A model generated the notes under the pieces. That model was not told the origin of the DNA, did no database searches, and saw only the letters and a list, made by a program, of their open reading frames with translations. This document shows positions 44,478 through 52,807 of a stretch of DNA of 64,000 nucleotides, one piece after another. This stretch comes from Acaryochloris sp. CCMEE 5410 (GTDB lineage Bacteria; Cyanobacteriota; Cyanobacteriia; Thermosynechococcales; Thermosynechococcaceae), in NCBI RefSeq assembly GCF_000238775.2, contig NZ_AFEJ02000001.1, forward strand, positions 2,232,001-2,296,000, written 5' to 3'. Both the position numbers and the translations under genes were made by a program. Within the stretch, counting starts at the first letter, position 1; the number at the start of each line of letters is the position of its first letter.

Positions 44478-45386
44478 TCAAGGCATCACCAAGCGGGGAA
44501 CGTTCTGCTTAAAGAATTCAATGAAAACTTTGAGTTTGAGGGGAACATAGCATCTAGAAGGATAGACAAACCACGCGGCAGTACTAAAGTCCGTACCAGT
44601 GACCTCATAGGCTGGCAATACATCCACCAGGGTGCCTGTTCGTAAGTCTTCATTGATCAGCCAGTTGGGGAGTAAGGCCAATCCCATATTTGCGATCGCA
44701 CATTGCTGCAGAGCAATACCGTTGGAAATCACCGTGTTGCCATGAATCGGCACTTCCGTTAAGGTCCCTTGGGCATCTTTGAACAACCATTGAGACTGAA
44801 ACCCTGCCAATGGGAACCGCAAACAATTATGGTCCGCAATATCCTCGGGAGTGGCAATCGGGGGCGACTGCTTTAGATAATCTGGACTGGCACAAACCCG
44901 ATATCGAGTCTGCATCAACTGCTGAGCAATCAAGGTAGAATCCCGGAGCAGCCCCAGGCGAATCGCGACATCAATTCGGTTGAGCAACAAATCCTCAACG
45001 GCATCTGAAAATAATAAATTGACTGTCAGGTCTGGATACAGTTGCTCAAACTGAGGTAGGAAAGGCACGATACACTTCAAGCCAAAAGAGGCCGATACCG
45101 TCACCCTTAACTGTCCCTTGGGTTGTCCCACCACATCTGCCGCGATTTCCGACGCCTGCTGCAGCTCCTCGATCAAAGGCTCAATTCGTTCAAAATAGGT
45201 TTTGCCTGCTTCCGTCAGGGAAAGCTGGCGCGTCGTCCGCTGTAGGAGCCGTAGGTCGAGTTCCTTCTCCAGTCCAGCAATGGCACGCGATACCGAGGAT
45301 GGATCAATGTTGCGATCGCGAGCGGCTCCCGCAAAACTACCCTGCCGAACGACATCCACAAACAACTTCAGTACCGATATATCCAT
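44478..45386 (-). CDS. LysR family transcriptional regulator
   Basis: The 302-residue protein has the LysR helix-turn-helix at its start (MDISVLKLFVDVVRQGSFAGAARD, then SSVSRAIAGLEKEL, LRLLQRTTRQLSLTEAG). A substrate-binding domain follows that recalls the CrgA/DmlR subgroup (GQLRVTVSASFG, PDLTVNLLFSD, DVAIRLGLLRDSTLIAQQL). It is divergent from the peroxiredoxin gene, so it probably controls that gene and its own, as many LysR proteins do. The ATG at 45386 is preferred over one 12 codons earlier because the HTH begins directly after it. Confidence 0.9.
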   Translation of the reverse strand: MDISVLKLFVDVVRQGSFAGAARDRNIDPSSVSRAIAGLEKELDLRLLQRTTRQLSLTEAGKTYFERIEPLIEELQQASEIAADVVGQPKGQLRVTVSASFGLKCIVPFLPQFEQLYPDLTVNLLFSDAVEDLLLNRIDVAIRLGLLRDSTLIAQQLMQTRYRVCASPDYLKQSPPIATPEDIADHNCLRFPLAGFQSQWLFKDAQGTLTEVPIHGNTVISNGIALQQCAIANMGLALLPNWLINEDLRTGTLVDVLPAYEVTGTDFSTAAWFVYPSRCYVPLKLKVFIEFFKQNVPRLVMP

Positions 45387-45420
45387 TGAGGTCCTATCCT
45401 TGACGCCCAGAAATTCTTGC

Positions 45421-45450
45421 ATGAATTCTTATTTCATTCATGAATATAAT
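45421..45450 (+). promoter_or_regulatory. divergent promoter region with a LysR-type inverted repeat and a -10 box
   Basis: ATGAAT (45421-45426) and ATTCAT (45436-45441) form an inverted repeat with a 9-base spacer, the general T-N11-A layout of LysR sites. ATTCATGAAT at 45436-45445 is a 10-bp palindrome. TATAAT at 45445-45450 is a perfect -10 box on the plus strand toward the peroxiredoxin gene. Two ATGCACG direct repeats (45449, 45462) follow. Confidence 0.5.
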
Positions 45451-45552
45451 GCACGAGTATCATGCACGCATGGGGCTTTATTGTTCAATTTCTCCTGAGT
45501 ACAGTGGAAATACATTCAGGTGAATCACGAATTGCAGTCATTGGAGGTTGCC

Positions 45553-46200
45553 ATGTCCCTCGCCACAGAATTACAAGCCGTTACGGAAAACGTTCGCCAA
45601 CAGGCCCCAGAAAACGTTTTTACCACCATGGAAGCCGCCACCGCTAAACTCGCCGCCACCGGGATTACAGACCAAGCCTTACAAACCGGACAAACTATGC
45701 CCGATTTTGAATTGCCGGATGCCACGGGCAAATCAGTTAGCAGCAGTGAGTTACGAGCGAAAGGTCTGCTGCTGATTTCCTTCTATCGGGGTAACTGGTG
45801 TCCCTACTGCAATCTAGAGTTACAGGCCCTACAAGCTCGATTGGACGATATCACGGCTTTAGGGGCAACGCTAGTAGCGATTTCACCAGAGTCCCCGGAT
45901 CAATCCCTCACCACCCAAGAGAAATTTGATCTGAAGTTTCCAGTGCTAACCGATACCGGGAACCAAGTTGCACGCCAATTTGGGCTCGTCTTTACCCTCG
46001 ACGAAAGTCTGCGCCCCATTTATAACAATTTTGGAATTGATATCACCACTCACAATGGCGATCAGAGTTTTGAATTGCCCATCCCCGCCACCTATCTGGT
46101 CGCCGCTGATGGCACCGTCTTAAACCGCTTTGTTGATGTTGACTATCGGGAACGGTTAGCCCCAGAAACTGCCTTGGCTTGGTTACAAGCAGCCCAGTAA
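45553..46200 (+). CDS. peroxiredoxin-like protein (AhpC/TSA family) with a CxxC active site
   Basis: The 215-residue protein has the thioredoxin fold of the AhpC/TSA type. Its active site is FYRGNWCPYCNLELQAL with C83-P-Y-C86, and a later ISPESPDQS, FPVLTDTGNQVARQFGLVF and PIPATYLVAADGTV. The CxxC pair is more thioredoxin-like than the single peroxidatic Cys of classical peroxiredoxins. It is probably a thiol peroxidase or a redox sensor in the cytoplasm. A ribosome site GGAGG lies 7 bases before the ATG. Divergent LysR control is likely. The SnoaL-like gene follows on the same strand. Confidence 0.88.
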   Translation: MSLATELQAVTENVRQQAPENVFTTMEAATAKLAATGITDQALQTGQTMPDFELPDATGKSVSSSELRAKGLLLISFYRGNWCPYCNLELQALQARLDDITALGATLVAISPESPDQSLTTQEKFDLKFPVLTDTGNQVARQFGLVFTLDESLRPIYNNFGIDITTHNGDQSFELPIPATYLVAADGTVLNRFVDVDYRERLAPETALAWLQAAQ

Positions 46201-46266
46201 ATTTCAAGGCTGTGGCAGGTTCTGCTGTAGCCCTACCGATCCGTCTACCCCTAGATTTCCTTGGAT

Positions 46267-46647
46267 ATGTTGAGTAACGACCCAAAAAATACCGTACTAG
46301 CGGCAACGACTGCAGCGAGTCAACAATGGCAAGCTGCGTTTAATGCAGGCAATGCAGCCCTGTGTGCAGCCCAATATGAGCCTACCGCGACGATGCATGC
46401 GAGGCCCTTTGGCACCTTTACCGGAACAACTGAAATTCAAGCCTTTTGGCAAAAACTGATAGCCGATGGATTCTCGGATGTTGAATATCTAGACCCCACC
46501 ATTGAGGTGATGGATGCCACTAGCGCCGTTCTGACCGCTGGCTGGAAAATGAATAACGCCCAGGGGGTGATCCACAAAGAGCTTTGGGTTCTTCAGGCCG
46601 ATGGTACCGCTAAGCTCCGAGAAGATGACTTCGAAGCGATGAGCTAG
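46267..46647 (+). CDS. SnoaL/NTF2-like protein
   Basis: The 126-residue protein fits the NTF2-like cone fold of SnoaL/DUF4440 proteins. The start AATTAASQQWQAAFNAGNAALCAAQY gives helices, then MHARPFGTFTGTTEIQAFWQKLI and a long beta part (VLTAGWKMNNAQGVIHKELWVLQ). Family members are isomerases, cyclases or binding proteins. A specific reaction cannot be inferred. It is 66 bp downstream of the peroxiredoxin gene and probably in the same operon. The ATG at 46267 is chosen over a TTG two codons earlier. Confidence 0.75.
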   Translation: MLSNDPKNTVLAATTAASQQWQAAFNAGNAALCAAQYEPTATMHARPFGTFTGTTEIQAFWQKLIADGFSDVEYLDPTIEVMDATSAVLTAGWKMNNAQGVIHKELWVLQADGTAKLREDDFEAMS

Positions 46648-46680
46648 AGACGTTCAGGAAAACTCAAATATGAACCCGCA

Positions 46681-46737
46681 ATGGGTTCCCGCATGGCCAT
46701 CAGTCTGCTCTTGGCAGGCTATGACGTGATTATCTGA
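46681..46737 (+). pseudogene. remnant of an NAD(P)-binding dehydrogenase gene (HIBADH-like)
   Basis: The frame MGSRMAISLLLAGYDVII and a stop matches the N-terminal MGxxMAxxLLxAGYDVxxWNR motif of beta-hydroxyacid dehydrogenases. No full domain precedes or follows it. It follows the SnoaL-like gene and is only a relic. Confidence 0.5.
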
Positions 46738-46807
46738 AGCCTGAGCCTTTGCTCCATCAGCCCTTCTTAATCCCTAAAGAACAAAGTATTTATCGAGAGT
46801 TTGAGTA

Positions 46808-47095
46808 CTAATCCACTTGGAAAGGGGGAGTAACTTGAGAAGGCTGTGGGGTTGGAGAAGGACTTGGGGTTGGTGAGGAATTGGAGGAGTCAGGCCTTGA
46901 AGGTTGGGCCGTACAGTTGGACACTTGAGAACTGGCAAAAATAAGGAGTCCGCTCAGGGTTGCACCCAGTAAAAAGATCCACGCATGGGACGGGTAAAGG
47001 GAGCCCATCAAGTGGCGACCGTTATAGATATGGATAGACCAACTGCGATCGCAATCTTGCAGCGAATGTTTAACTTTGCTCATGCTTGTCACCAT
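46808..47095 (-). CDS. small membrane-anchored protein with a Pro/Ser-rich tail
   Basis: The protein of 95 residues (or 91 from the second Met) has one hydrophobic helix (HAWIFLLGATLSGLLIFASS). A single Cys follows (VSNCTAQPS), then a tail rich in Ser, Pro, Thr and Gln (SSPTPSPSPTPQPSQ). It is likely membrane-anchored with an extracytoplasmic tail. No family is recognised. The start is unsure, as a strong ribosome site was not seen. It is convergent with the SnoaL-like gene region. Confidence 0.5.
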   Translation of the reverse strand: MVTSMSKVKHSLQDCDRSWSIHIYNGRHLMGSLYPSHAWIFLLGATLSGLLIFASSQVSNCTAQPSRPDSSNSSPTPSPSPTPQPSQVTPPFQVD

Positions 47096-47290
47096 TGTTG
47101 TCTGTGAGAAGGAGGCTAGAGAGGCAATCAGGGTGAACCATCATCAGCCCACGGATCAGTGTGGAGTAAGGGATTCAATCGCTCCTTGGCTATCGGCCTC
47201 GGCCCATGAATACTTCACTAGCATCCATATCTTGAGGGGATGCAGCCCCAAACAGCCGGCTTTTACTGTTTGAAGCTGCGTCGTCTTGAT

Positions 47291-47668
<378 letters not shown>

Positions 47669-47731
47669 TTAGAGAGACGGTAGTATCCTATTCACCGAGA
47701 CGCCCCATTGAGCCCTCGGTCCTGTCTGAAA

Positions 47732-48826
47732 TCAGCTACCCCCCATCAACGCTTGGGCAAGTCCGATGTAGAGGGGGATTCCTAAAGCCAGTGCCACCGG
47801 TGTGCCGACGGCAGTGGACGAACCGATATAAGCGGAAGGATTCGCTGACGGGATACCCGCTCGTAACGTGGGCGGCCCTGAGATATCTGAACTGGAAGAC
47901 GCGATAACGGCTAGAATCACGCAGCCACCGGGGCTAAATCCTGTGATGATATGGGCAATCCAGCCGAGTCCAAAAGCAATCAACCCATGGACAAGCGGCC
48001 CCACAAAGGCATATAGGGCATACCACTGGCCTACCTTACGCAGCTCGCTAATTCTGGCCGTTGCCTCCATCCCCATAACCAACATTAGGATCGAAAGTAG
48101 GCCGCGAAAGAGGGGGTTAAAGAAACTCTCATACACACTTTCTGGCCGTGTGAGTATACCCAGAACAAGACCGAGCAGAAGGGCTGATAGGGCAGAGCCT
48201 TGAAGGCTATCCTTAATGATGGGCCATATCTTAACCCGCTTGCGGGCGGTGCTGCGTTGCTTACGACGATACTCGACAGCGGTACCGCCCTGGCTACCGA
48301 GATACTCCTGCTTGCTGAGGGGCTCATCTGCGAAATCACGCTGCTTGCTGAGATAAACACTCGCCAAGACGATCGCCGTCACTAAAGCTGGGATATCCAT
48401 AAAAGGATAGAGGGCGGCGGCCCAGGGTTCATAGGTGATACCTTCTGTTTCCAGTAACGTCAGGGCGGCGGCGAGGGTAGAGCCACTGACGGCACCGAAC
48501 AAACCTGCGGTGGCAATGGCGTCAACGGTTTTGACGTTTGGCATCTTCGCTAAGGTATAGCGCCCGATAAACACGATCAGGATCCCCACTATCATGGCGA
48601 ACACTGCAGGCAACAGCATTTCCGCTAGATTGGCATTGCGAATGGCAATCCCACCGCTCAGACCGACTTTGATCAGCAGCATAAAGACGATGAACTTGTA
48701 GATCGCGTCGGGAATTTGTAGGCGGCTATGGACAGCGGCAACGACCATACCTCCGATCAGAAAGCCAAGGGTTGGCGACTGCAACTTCGAAAGGAAGAGC
48801 GTCATAAAATTGGTCAAAAATTCCAC
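47732..48826 (-). CDS. sbtA: sodium-dependent bicarbonate transporter
   Basis: The 364-residue plasma-membrane protein imports bicarbonate with sodium as part of the carbon-concentrating mechanism. It has the two-fold repeated helices, with LQSPTLGFLIGGMVVAA at the start, the core LFGAVSGSTLAAALTLLE and the ISGPPTLRAGIPSANPSAYIG region near the end. A cytoplasmic loop of about 50 residues lies between helices (KQEYLGSQGGTAVEYRRKQRS). The GTG at 48824-48826 is chosen because AAGGAGGT lies 8 bases before it. It gives the N-terminus VEFLTNF, like known SbtA proteins. The longer frame upstream lacks a ribosome site. Expression is likely induced by low inorganic carbon. Confidence 0.94.
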   Translation of the reverse strand: MEFLTNFMTLFLSKLQSPTLGFLIGGMVVAAVHSRLQIPDAIYKFIVFMLLIKVGLSGGIAIRNANLAEMLLPAVFAMIVGILIVFIGRYTLAKMPNVKTVDAIATAGLFGAVSGSTLAAALTLLETEGITYEPWAAALYPFMDIPALVTAIVLASVYLSKQRDFADEPLSKQEYLGSQGGTAVEYRRKQRSTARKRVKIWPIIKDSLQGSALSALLLGLVLGILTRPESVYESFFNPLFRGLLSILMLVMGMEATARISELRKVGQWYALYAFVGPLVHGLIAFGLGWIAHIITGFSPGGCVILAVIASSSSDISGPPTLRAGIPSANPSAYIGSSTAVGTPVALALGIPLYIGLAQALMGGS

Positions 48827-48962
48827 TTTAAAATACCTCCTTCTTCCTCCTCTTATGAGGAGTGACAATTGTGATTAGTGAGCTATTAAAGGTTGAAGAA
48901 AGTTGGGATGAAGCGCTTCATCCTCCCTACAGCACAGGTGTTACTCAAAAACCTATCGGCGT

Positions 48963-48985
48963 TTTAGAGATGGCCATTCTCTAAA
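48963..48985. promoter_or_regulatory. inverted repeat upstream of sbtA, candidate operator
   Basis: Arms TTTAGAGA and TCTCTAAA are separated by TGGCCAT. It is 137 bp upstream of the sbtA start. It shares the half-site TTAGAG/CTCTAA with the repeat at 49016-49036, which suggests the same binding protein. Confidence 0.45.
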
Positions 48986-49015
48986 TCCTGTTGAAAGGTG
49001 ATGCCGTTCTGTAGG

Positions 49016-49036
49016 GACTCTAAATAGATTAGAGTC
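49016..49036. promoter_or_regulatory. second inverted repeat upstream of sbtA, candidate operator
   Basis: Perfect 8-bp arms GACTCTAA and TTAGAGTC are separated by ATAGA. It lies 190 bp upstream of the sbtA start. Its half-sites are the same as those at 48963-48985 but face the other way. Confidence 0.45.
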
Positions 49037-49628
49037 TATCAAGATACAAATCTGTATATACTTAAGTCTATCCTAAAAAATACGTTAATACTCGGTTTTT
49101 CCCTCGAACGAACGAAGTAATATCAAATCTGATTCAAAAGAAAAACTTATAGCTCAATAAATACAATATCCGTTTTGATTATGTAAAGCGCGATCGCTTT
49201 GGGCTGAAAATTACCAGTCAGACTATCCAATCCCTAATTTGGATCAAACGGTTGAATGGATAATGGGTTGCTGATCCGGTCGTTCTCAAATTCTTATCCA
49301 ACGGTTAATAGAGGAGAAGAATCGGATCATTAGTCCGATTGACTCACCGATGCTTCTGTACTGCTTAGAAGCTAAAGATTGCTAGTTAACGCCTAAATCA
49401 GCAAACTATATCAAAATTTGGACACCTACTGTTTGTTTGCGCTTGTTAGGTTTGTGGATGCGATCGCACCAGGATACGACAAAGGCATGATCGACTCGCT
49501 TCAACTGCTTCCCTAACCTCACGTTCTGAATCAAGGACTGCCCCCTAAATTTCACGGCAGTCTCCTACCGTCAAATAAACCGTCACAATAAATAGGTGGA
49601 TTAGTGATGATGCCTGAGGATGTGACAA

Positions 49629-51014
49629 ATGAGTGACGTGTTGGTGCTAGAGACCGAGCAAACTCCCCCAACTGGAACCCAGCTTCCTCCTCGTCAACCG
49701 AAGTGGACGGATACCTTCGCTTACATTGCTAACCCCGATCAGTTTTGCCGCCACAATCTGAAAGAGCACGGTCCTATTTTTAGGACGAGCGTGTTTGGCG
49801 GCACCACTATTTTTGTCGGCTCATCACGGGCAGTACAAATGGCCCTCAATGGTGACCTCCGCTATACCGAAATTGGTCTGCCCCAAACCACCATGACCAT
49901 GTTTGGGGAATATAGTTTGTTTCAGCGCCCCGACCTGCATCGACAACGGAAGAGTGCACTCCGGGCGGGCTTAGCTGGACAAGCGATCCAGGACTATATA
50001 CCCAAAATCAATGACGTGATTATTCAACGCCTTCAAACATGGCCTACCCAAGGTGAAATTGCACTATTCCCAGCCGTAGAGCAGATCTGCTTTGATGTCT
50101 TGGTTCCCCTCTTGCTGGGTGTTGAGTTAGACGATGGGTACTTTCAGGGGCTACCCATTCCATCCAAAGCGGAACTCAAACAAGTCTACAAAACCTTTTT
50201 TGATGGATTTTACGGCCTCTTACCCTGGCGTTCCTCCTTTACGGCCTTTGGCCGAGGTCTACAAGCCCGTACCCGCCTGATCAAATTTATGCAGGCCGTT
50301 ATCCATCGACGCCAATCGGAGGCCAATCTAGATCCCACTGCCGACTTCTTGTCCATGATGTTGGTGAGTCAGCAAACGGATCCAGAGAGCGTCTTTAGCA
50401 GCACCTTGATCGAAAATCAATGTTTATTACAGTTGTGGGCTTCCCACTATGAAATCAGTGGATTGGTCTCATCCTGGATATACCAACTAGGTCGTCATCC
50501 TGAGCATTTTGCCCACCTCCGTAGGGAACAGGCCACGATACAAGCGCAATCAGCACAACCCCTTACAAGCGAGCAACTTAAAACGGCCTCTTTTCTAGAC
50601 GCCACCCTTCAAGAAACCCTCCGCACCCTTCCTCCCTCTTCCACCGCAAACCGCCGCCTGACTGAATCTGTGGTGTTAGACGGTGTGCTCTATAAAAAAG
50701 GATGGACGTTAATTGCAGAGCCACGCATTGCCCATATCCTGCCCGAGCATTTTCCTCAACCAGATGCCTTCCAGCCCAGCCGATTTCTGGAGAATGCCAA
50801 CGCCCGAGACAAATATGCTTACATTCCCTTTGGCGGCGGGGTTCATGCTTGTTTAGGTGCGCAGTTAGCCATGACCATCGCCAAGATTTTCGGCAGCCAT
50901 CTGCTTCGCCAGTTTGAATGGCAGGTGCAGGGTACAGCTCCCTTTGTGCAATTTCCGTTGAAGAAGATCAAAGATAGCTATCCTATGCAGATCGCTCGAC
51001 TGCAGCAGCCCTAA
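49629..51014 (+). CDS. cytochrome P450
   Basis: The 461-residue protein has the P450 heme-thiolate segment FGGGVHACLGAQLA, with Cys408 as the axial ligand. The ExxR helix is LQETLRTLPP, and FxPSRFLEN follows. The general pattern resembles the cyanobacterial CYP120-like and plant-like class. The I-helix, LLQLWASHYEISGLVSS, does not carry the usual (A/G)Gx(D/E)T/S residues for oxygen activation. It is not clear whether it works as a normal monooxygenase or as an isomerase or dehydratase. A ribosome site GAGGATG lies 11 bases before the ATG. It stands alone; no redox partner is adjacent. The gene to its right is convergent. Confidence 0.9.
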   Translation: MSDVLVLETEQTPPTGTQLPPRQPKWTDTFAYIANPDQFCRHNLKEHGPIFRTSVFGGTTIFVGSSRAVQMALNGDLRYTEIGLPQTTMTMFGEYSLFQRPDLHRQRKSALRAGLAGQAIQDYIPKINDVIIQRLQTWPTQGEIALFPAVEQICFDVLVPLLLGVELDDGYFQGLPIPSKAELKQVYKTFFDGFYGLLPWRSSFTAFGRGLQARTRLIKFMQAVIHRRQSEANLDPTADFLSMMLVSQQTDPESVFSSTLIENQCLLQLWASHYEISGLVSSWIYQLGRHPEHFAHLRREQATIQAQSAQPLTSEQLKTASFLDATLQETLRTLPPSSTANRRLTESVVLDGVLYKKGWTLIAEPRIAHILPEHFPQPDAFQPSRFLENANARDKYAYIPFGGGVHACLGAQLAMTIAKIFGSHLLRQFEWQVQGTAPFVQFPLKKIKDSYPMQIARLQQP

Positions 51015-51050
51015 GCCCTGGGGCAACCTCCCTGTGGGGATAGCCTTAGG

Positions 51051-52040
51051 CTAAGACGTAGACATACAGCTTTCAGCCCCATCGGCCATCTCATTGGTTT
51101 CCATTGGTCGAGAAGACTGCCGATTAAAGCTCGTTATACAAATCCCCGCCATAATCACCAGAAACGCTAAAACTTGAGCCAGGGAAGGCCGCTCACCATT
51201 CAGCACAAAGGCATAGGTCACCCCAAATACTGGAGACAACGCCGTCCATTTCCCTACCGTTTGCGCATTCAACTGCTCTAGGGCTGAATACCAAAGAAAT
51301 TGGGCCAAGACAATAATGATCAGGGCATAGACCACCATCACTATCCACAGTTGCCCTGCCAGCACATCCATAAAATGCCCTGGGCCAAACACCAAATTAG
51401 CAATAACAAAGAAGATAATGGCCGAAATAAGATTACGGCTAAACACCACAATGCGCAGATTCGTCTGCTGAGACAGCATCAGCTTCCCCAAGGTGGAGCT
51501 GGCCGCATAGACCAAAGCCGAGAGCAGAATCAATAGATCGCCCTGATTAATCTCAAAATTGCTGGTCTTGAGCACAATCGCCAATACCCCCGCAATAATC
51601 AAGGAAAACCCAATCCATTCAAATCGCTTGATTTTACGGCCTAAAATCAGGGTGCCCACCAAGGCATAGATGACAGGGCCAAGACGTCCCAACAACACCG
51701 CATTCGTCACGGACGTATCGGCCAATCCCACAAAAATCAAAGAAGAAAGGAGGGCAGCTAAACCACCGTTCAAAAACAGTCCCACCTGAATGCGTCGATC
51801 CAGGCTCCGCCAATCTTGGATCAAAGAGCGCCAGCCAAACCAGGTCCCTACGGCTAGGGCTGCGCATAAATTGCCCACAAATAAGACATTACAAAAAGAG
51901 ATGGGCGTTTGGGTGCCGCCACTCAGCAACATGGCATTGGCAACCAAAAAAGCAATCAGAGAAGGCCGCAACGCCGCCAAGGCTCTGGAGATCACTAACG
52001 CAAGTTTGGGATTAATCGCCGAGAAGGACAGTGGGGGCAT
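51051..52040 (-). CDS. EamA/DMT family transporter, last gene of the Rieske operon
   Basis: The 329-residue membrane protein has ten helices in two EamA repeats. The first is at residues about 20-150 (FLVANAMLLSGGTQTP, then LLSSLIFVGLADTSVTNAVLLGRLGPVIYALVGTLILGRKIKRFEWIGFSLIIAGVLAIV, described over several helices). The second has TLGKLMLSQQTNLRIVV and a later LEQLNAQTVGKWTALSPVFGVTYAFVLNGERPS. The substrate is unknown. Its ATG directly abuts the TAG of the upstream gene, so it is probably translated in the same operon as the Rieske genes. Confidence 0.85.
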   Translation of the reverse strand: MPPLSFSAINPKLALVISRALAALRPSLIAFLVANAMLLSGGTQTPISFCNVLFVGNLCAALAVGTWFGWRSLIQDWRSLDRRIQVGLFLNGGLAALLSSLIFVGLADTSVTNAVLLGRLGPVIYALVGTLILGRKIKRFEWIGFSLIIAGVLAIVLKTSNFEINQGDLLILLSALVYAASSTLGKLMLSQQTNLRIVVFSRNLISAIIFFVIANLVFGPGHFMDVLAGQLWIVMVVYALIIIVLAQFLWYSALEQLNAQTVGKWTALSPVFGVTYAFVLNGERPSLAQVLAFLVIMAGICITSFNRQSSRPMETNEMADGAESCMSTS

Positions 52041-52805
52041 CTACAACAGTTGATAGGTGGCTGGATCCGCTTTCAGAACAAAAGCATCCGCATATTGAAC
52101 CACTTCTCCCGTAATTTGTACAGGATCGGCCACCCTGTCTAAAACCTTGTCATTAACTGCTTTTCCATCCAGATCCGACAGCAGAAAATAGAGCTTATCC
52201 CCCACCGAATTATGGACCACAAACACGGGAGGTACTCCCCCGGCGATGCAGCGGATAGCACAAGAGCGATGAGTTTTCGTCCGTCCAGGTTTCATCACGC
52301 CGGGATAGCATTTACCATCTACGATTTCTCCTTTTAGGGAAAACTCACCAAGAGAACTCCCTTCCGCAGGTTGGGTCGGTCCCGAGGTCGGACGGTCGAT
52401 CGGTTCCGCTGATTTGGTGGCAATCACCGTTAAGTGGTTGCGGTGGAAGGGGGTGCCTTTCAGTTTCACCCATTTATCCACATGCTCCAACACCTTGGGT
52501 TTAGGGGAGGTTTTGCCTGTTCCTGATAAGAGATAGAGGGAAAAATCACTCACAGTACCCACGTCTCCCGTTCTAGGCACCAAGAGGTGGGGAGAGGGTT
52601 CCCCCACCAGCAGTCCTTCAAATTCAGGGACTTTGGTCCGTTTACCCAAATTGAAGTGATCGAAATGTAAGGGGGGCAGAATAAAGGCAAAGGCTAATGC
52701 ACCTAACACTAGGACGGGAATCAACCCCAACAAAAATCGTTTTAATTGGGGCGGCACCCCTAGATAGCCAATAAAAAATTCATCGTGGGAATCGAGGCGA
52801 CTCAT
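52041..52805 (-). CDS. membrane-anchored extracytoplasmic protein with a Cys/His motif, Rieske operon
   Basis: The 254-residue protein has a short cytoplasmic N-terminus, one transmembrane helix at about 23-45 and an extracytoplasmic part. Its most striking segment runs from residue 160 to 192: KCYPGVMKPG, then HRSCAIRCIAGGVPPVF, with C166, H179, C182 and C186. The same type of motif (KCYLGVMxPG...HRxCAxxCIxGGIPP) I recall in uncharacterised proteins next to Rieske and ferric-reductase-like genes in other bacteria. These four ligands could bind a metal or cofactor. It is 2 bp downstream of the Rieske gene and abuts the EamA gene. Confidence 0.75.
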   Translation of the reverse strand: MSRLDSHDEFFIGYLGVPPQLKRFLLGLIPVLVLGALAFAFILPPLHFDHFNLGKRTKVPEFEGLLVGEPSPHLLVPRTGDVGTVSDFSLYLLSGTGKTSPKPKVLEHVDKWVKLKGTPFHRNHLTVIATKSAEPIDRPTSGPTQPAEGSSLGEFSLKGEIVDGKCYPGVMKPGRTKTHRSCAIRCIAGGVPPVFVVHNSVGDKLYFLLSDLDGKAVNDKVLDRVADPVQITGEVVQYADAFVLKADPATYQLL

Positions 52806-52807
52806 CG

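Larger units (their letters stand above)
48841..49628. other. 788-bp regulatory region between sbtA and the P450 gene
   Basis: No protein gene was found. It contains the inverted repeats described separately, an AT-rich part (49040-49180) and a HIP1 site near 49190. ATCGGA and TCCGAT arms at about 49319-49337 form a minor hairpin. The promoter of sbtAB (minus) and that of the P450 gene (plus) must be here. Confidence 0.5.

Noticed and set aside
48963-49036. CcmR/NdhR binding sites before sbtA
   Set aside because: The inverted repeats do not fit the TCAATG-N10-ATCAAT pattern that I recall, so I did not name the regulator.
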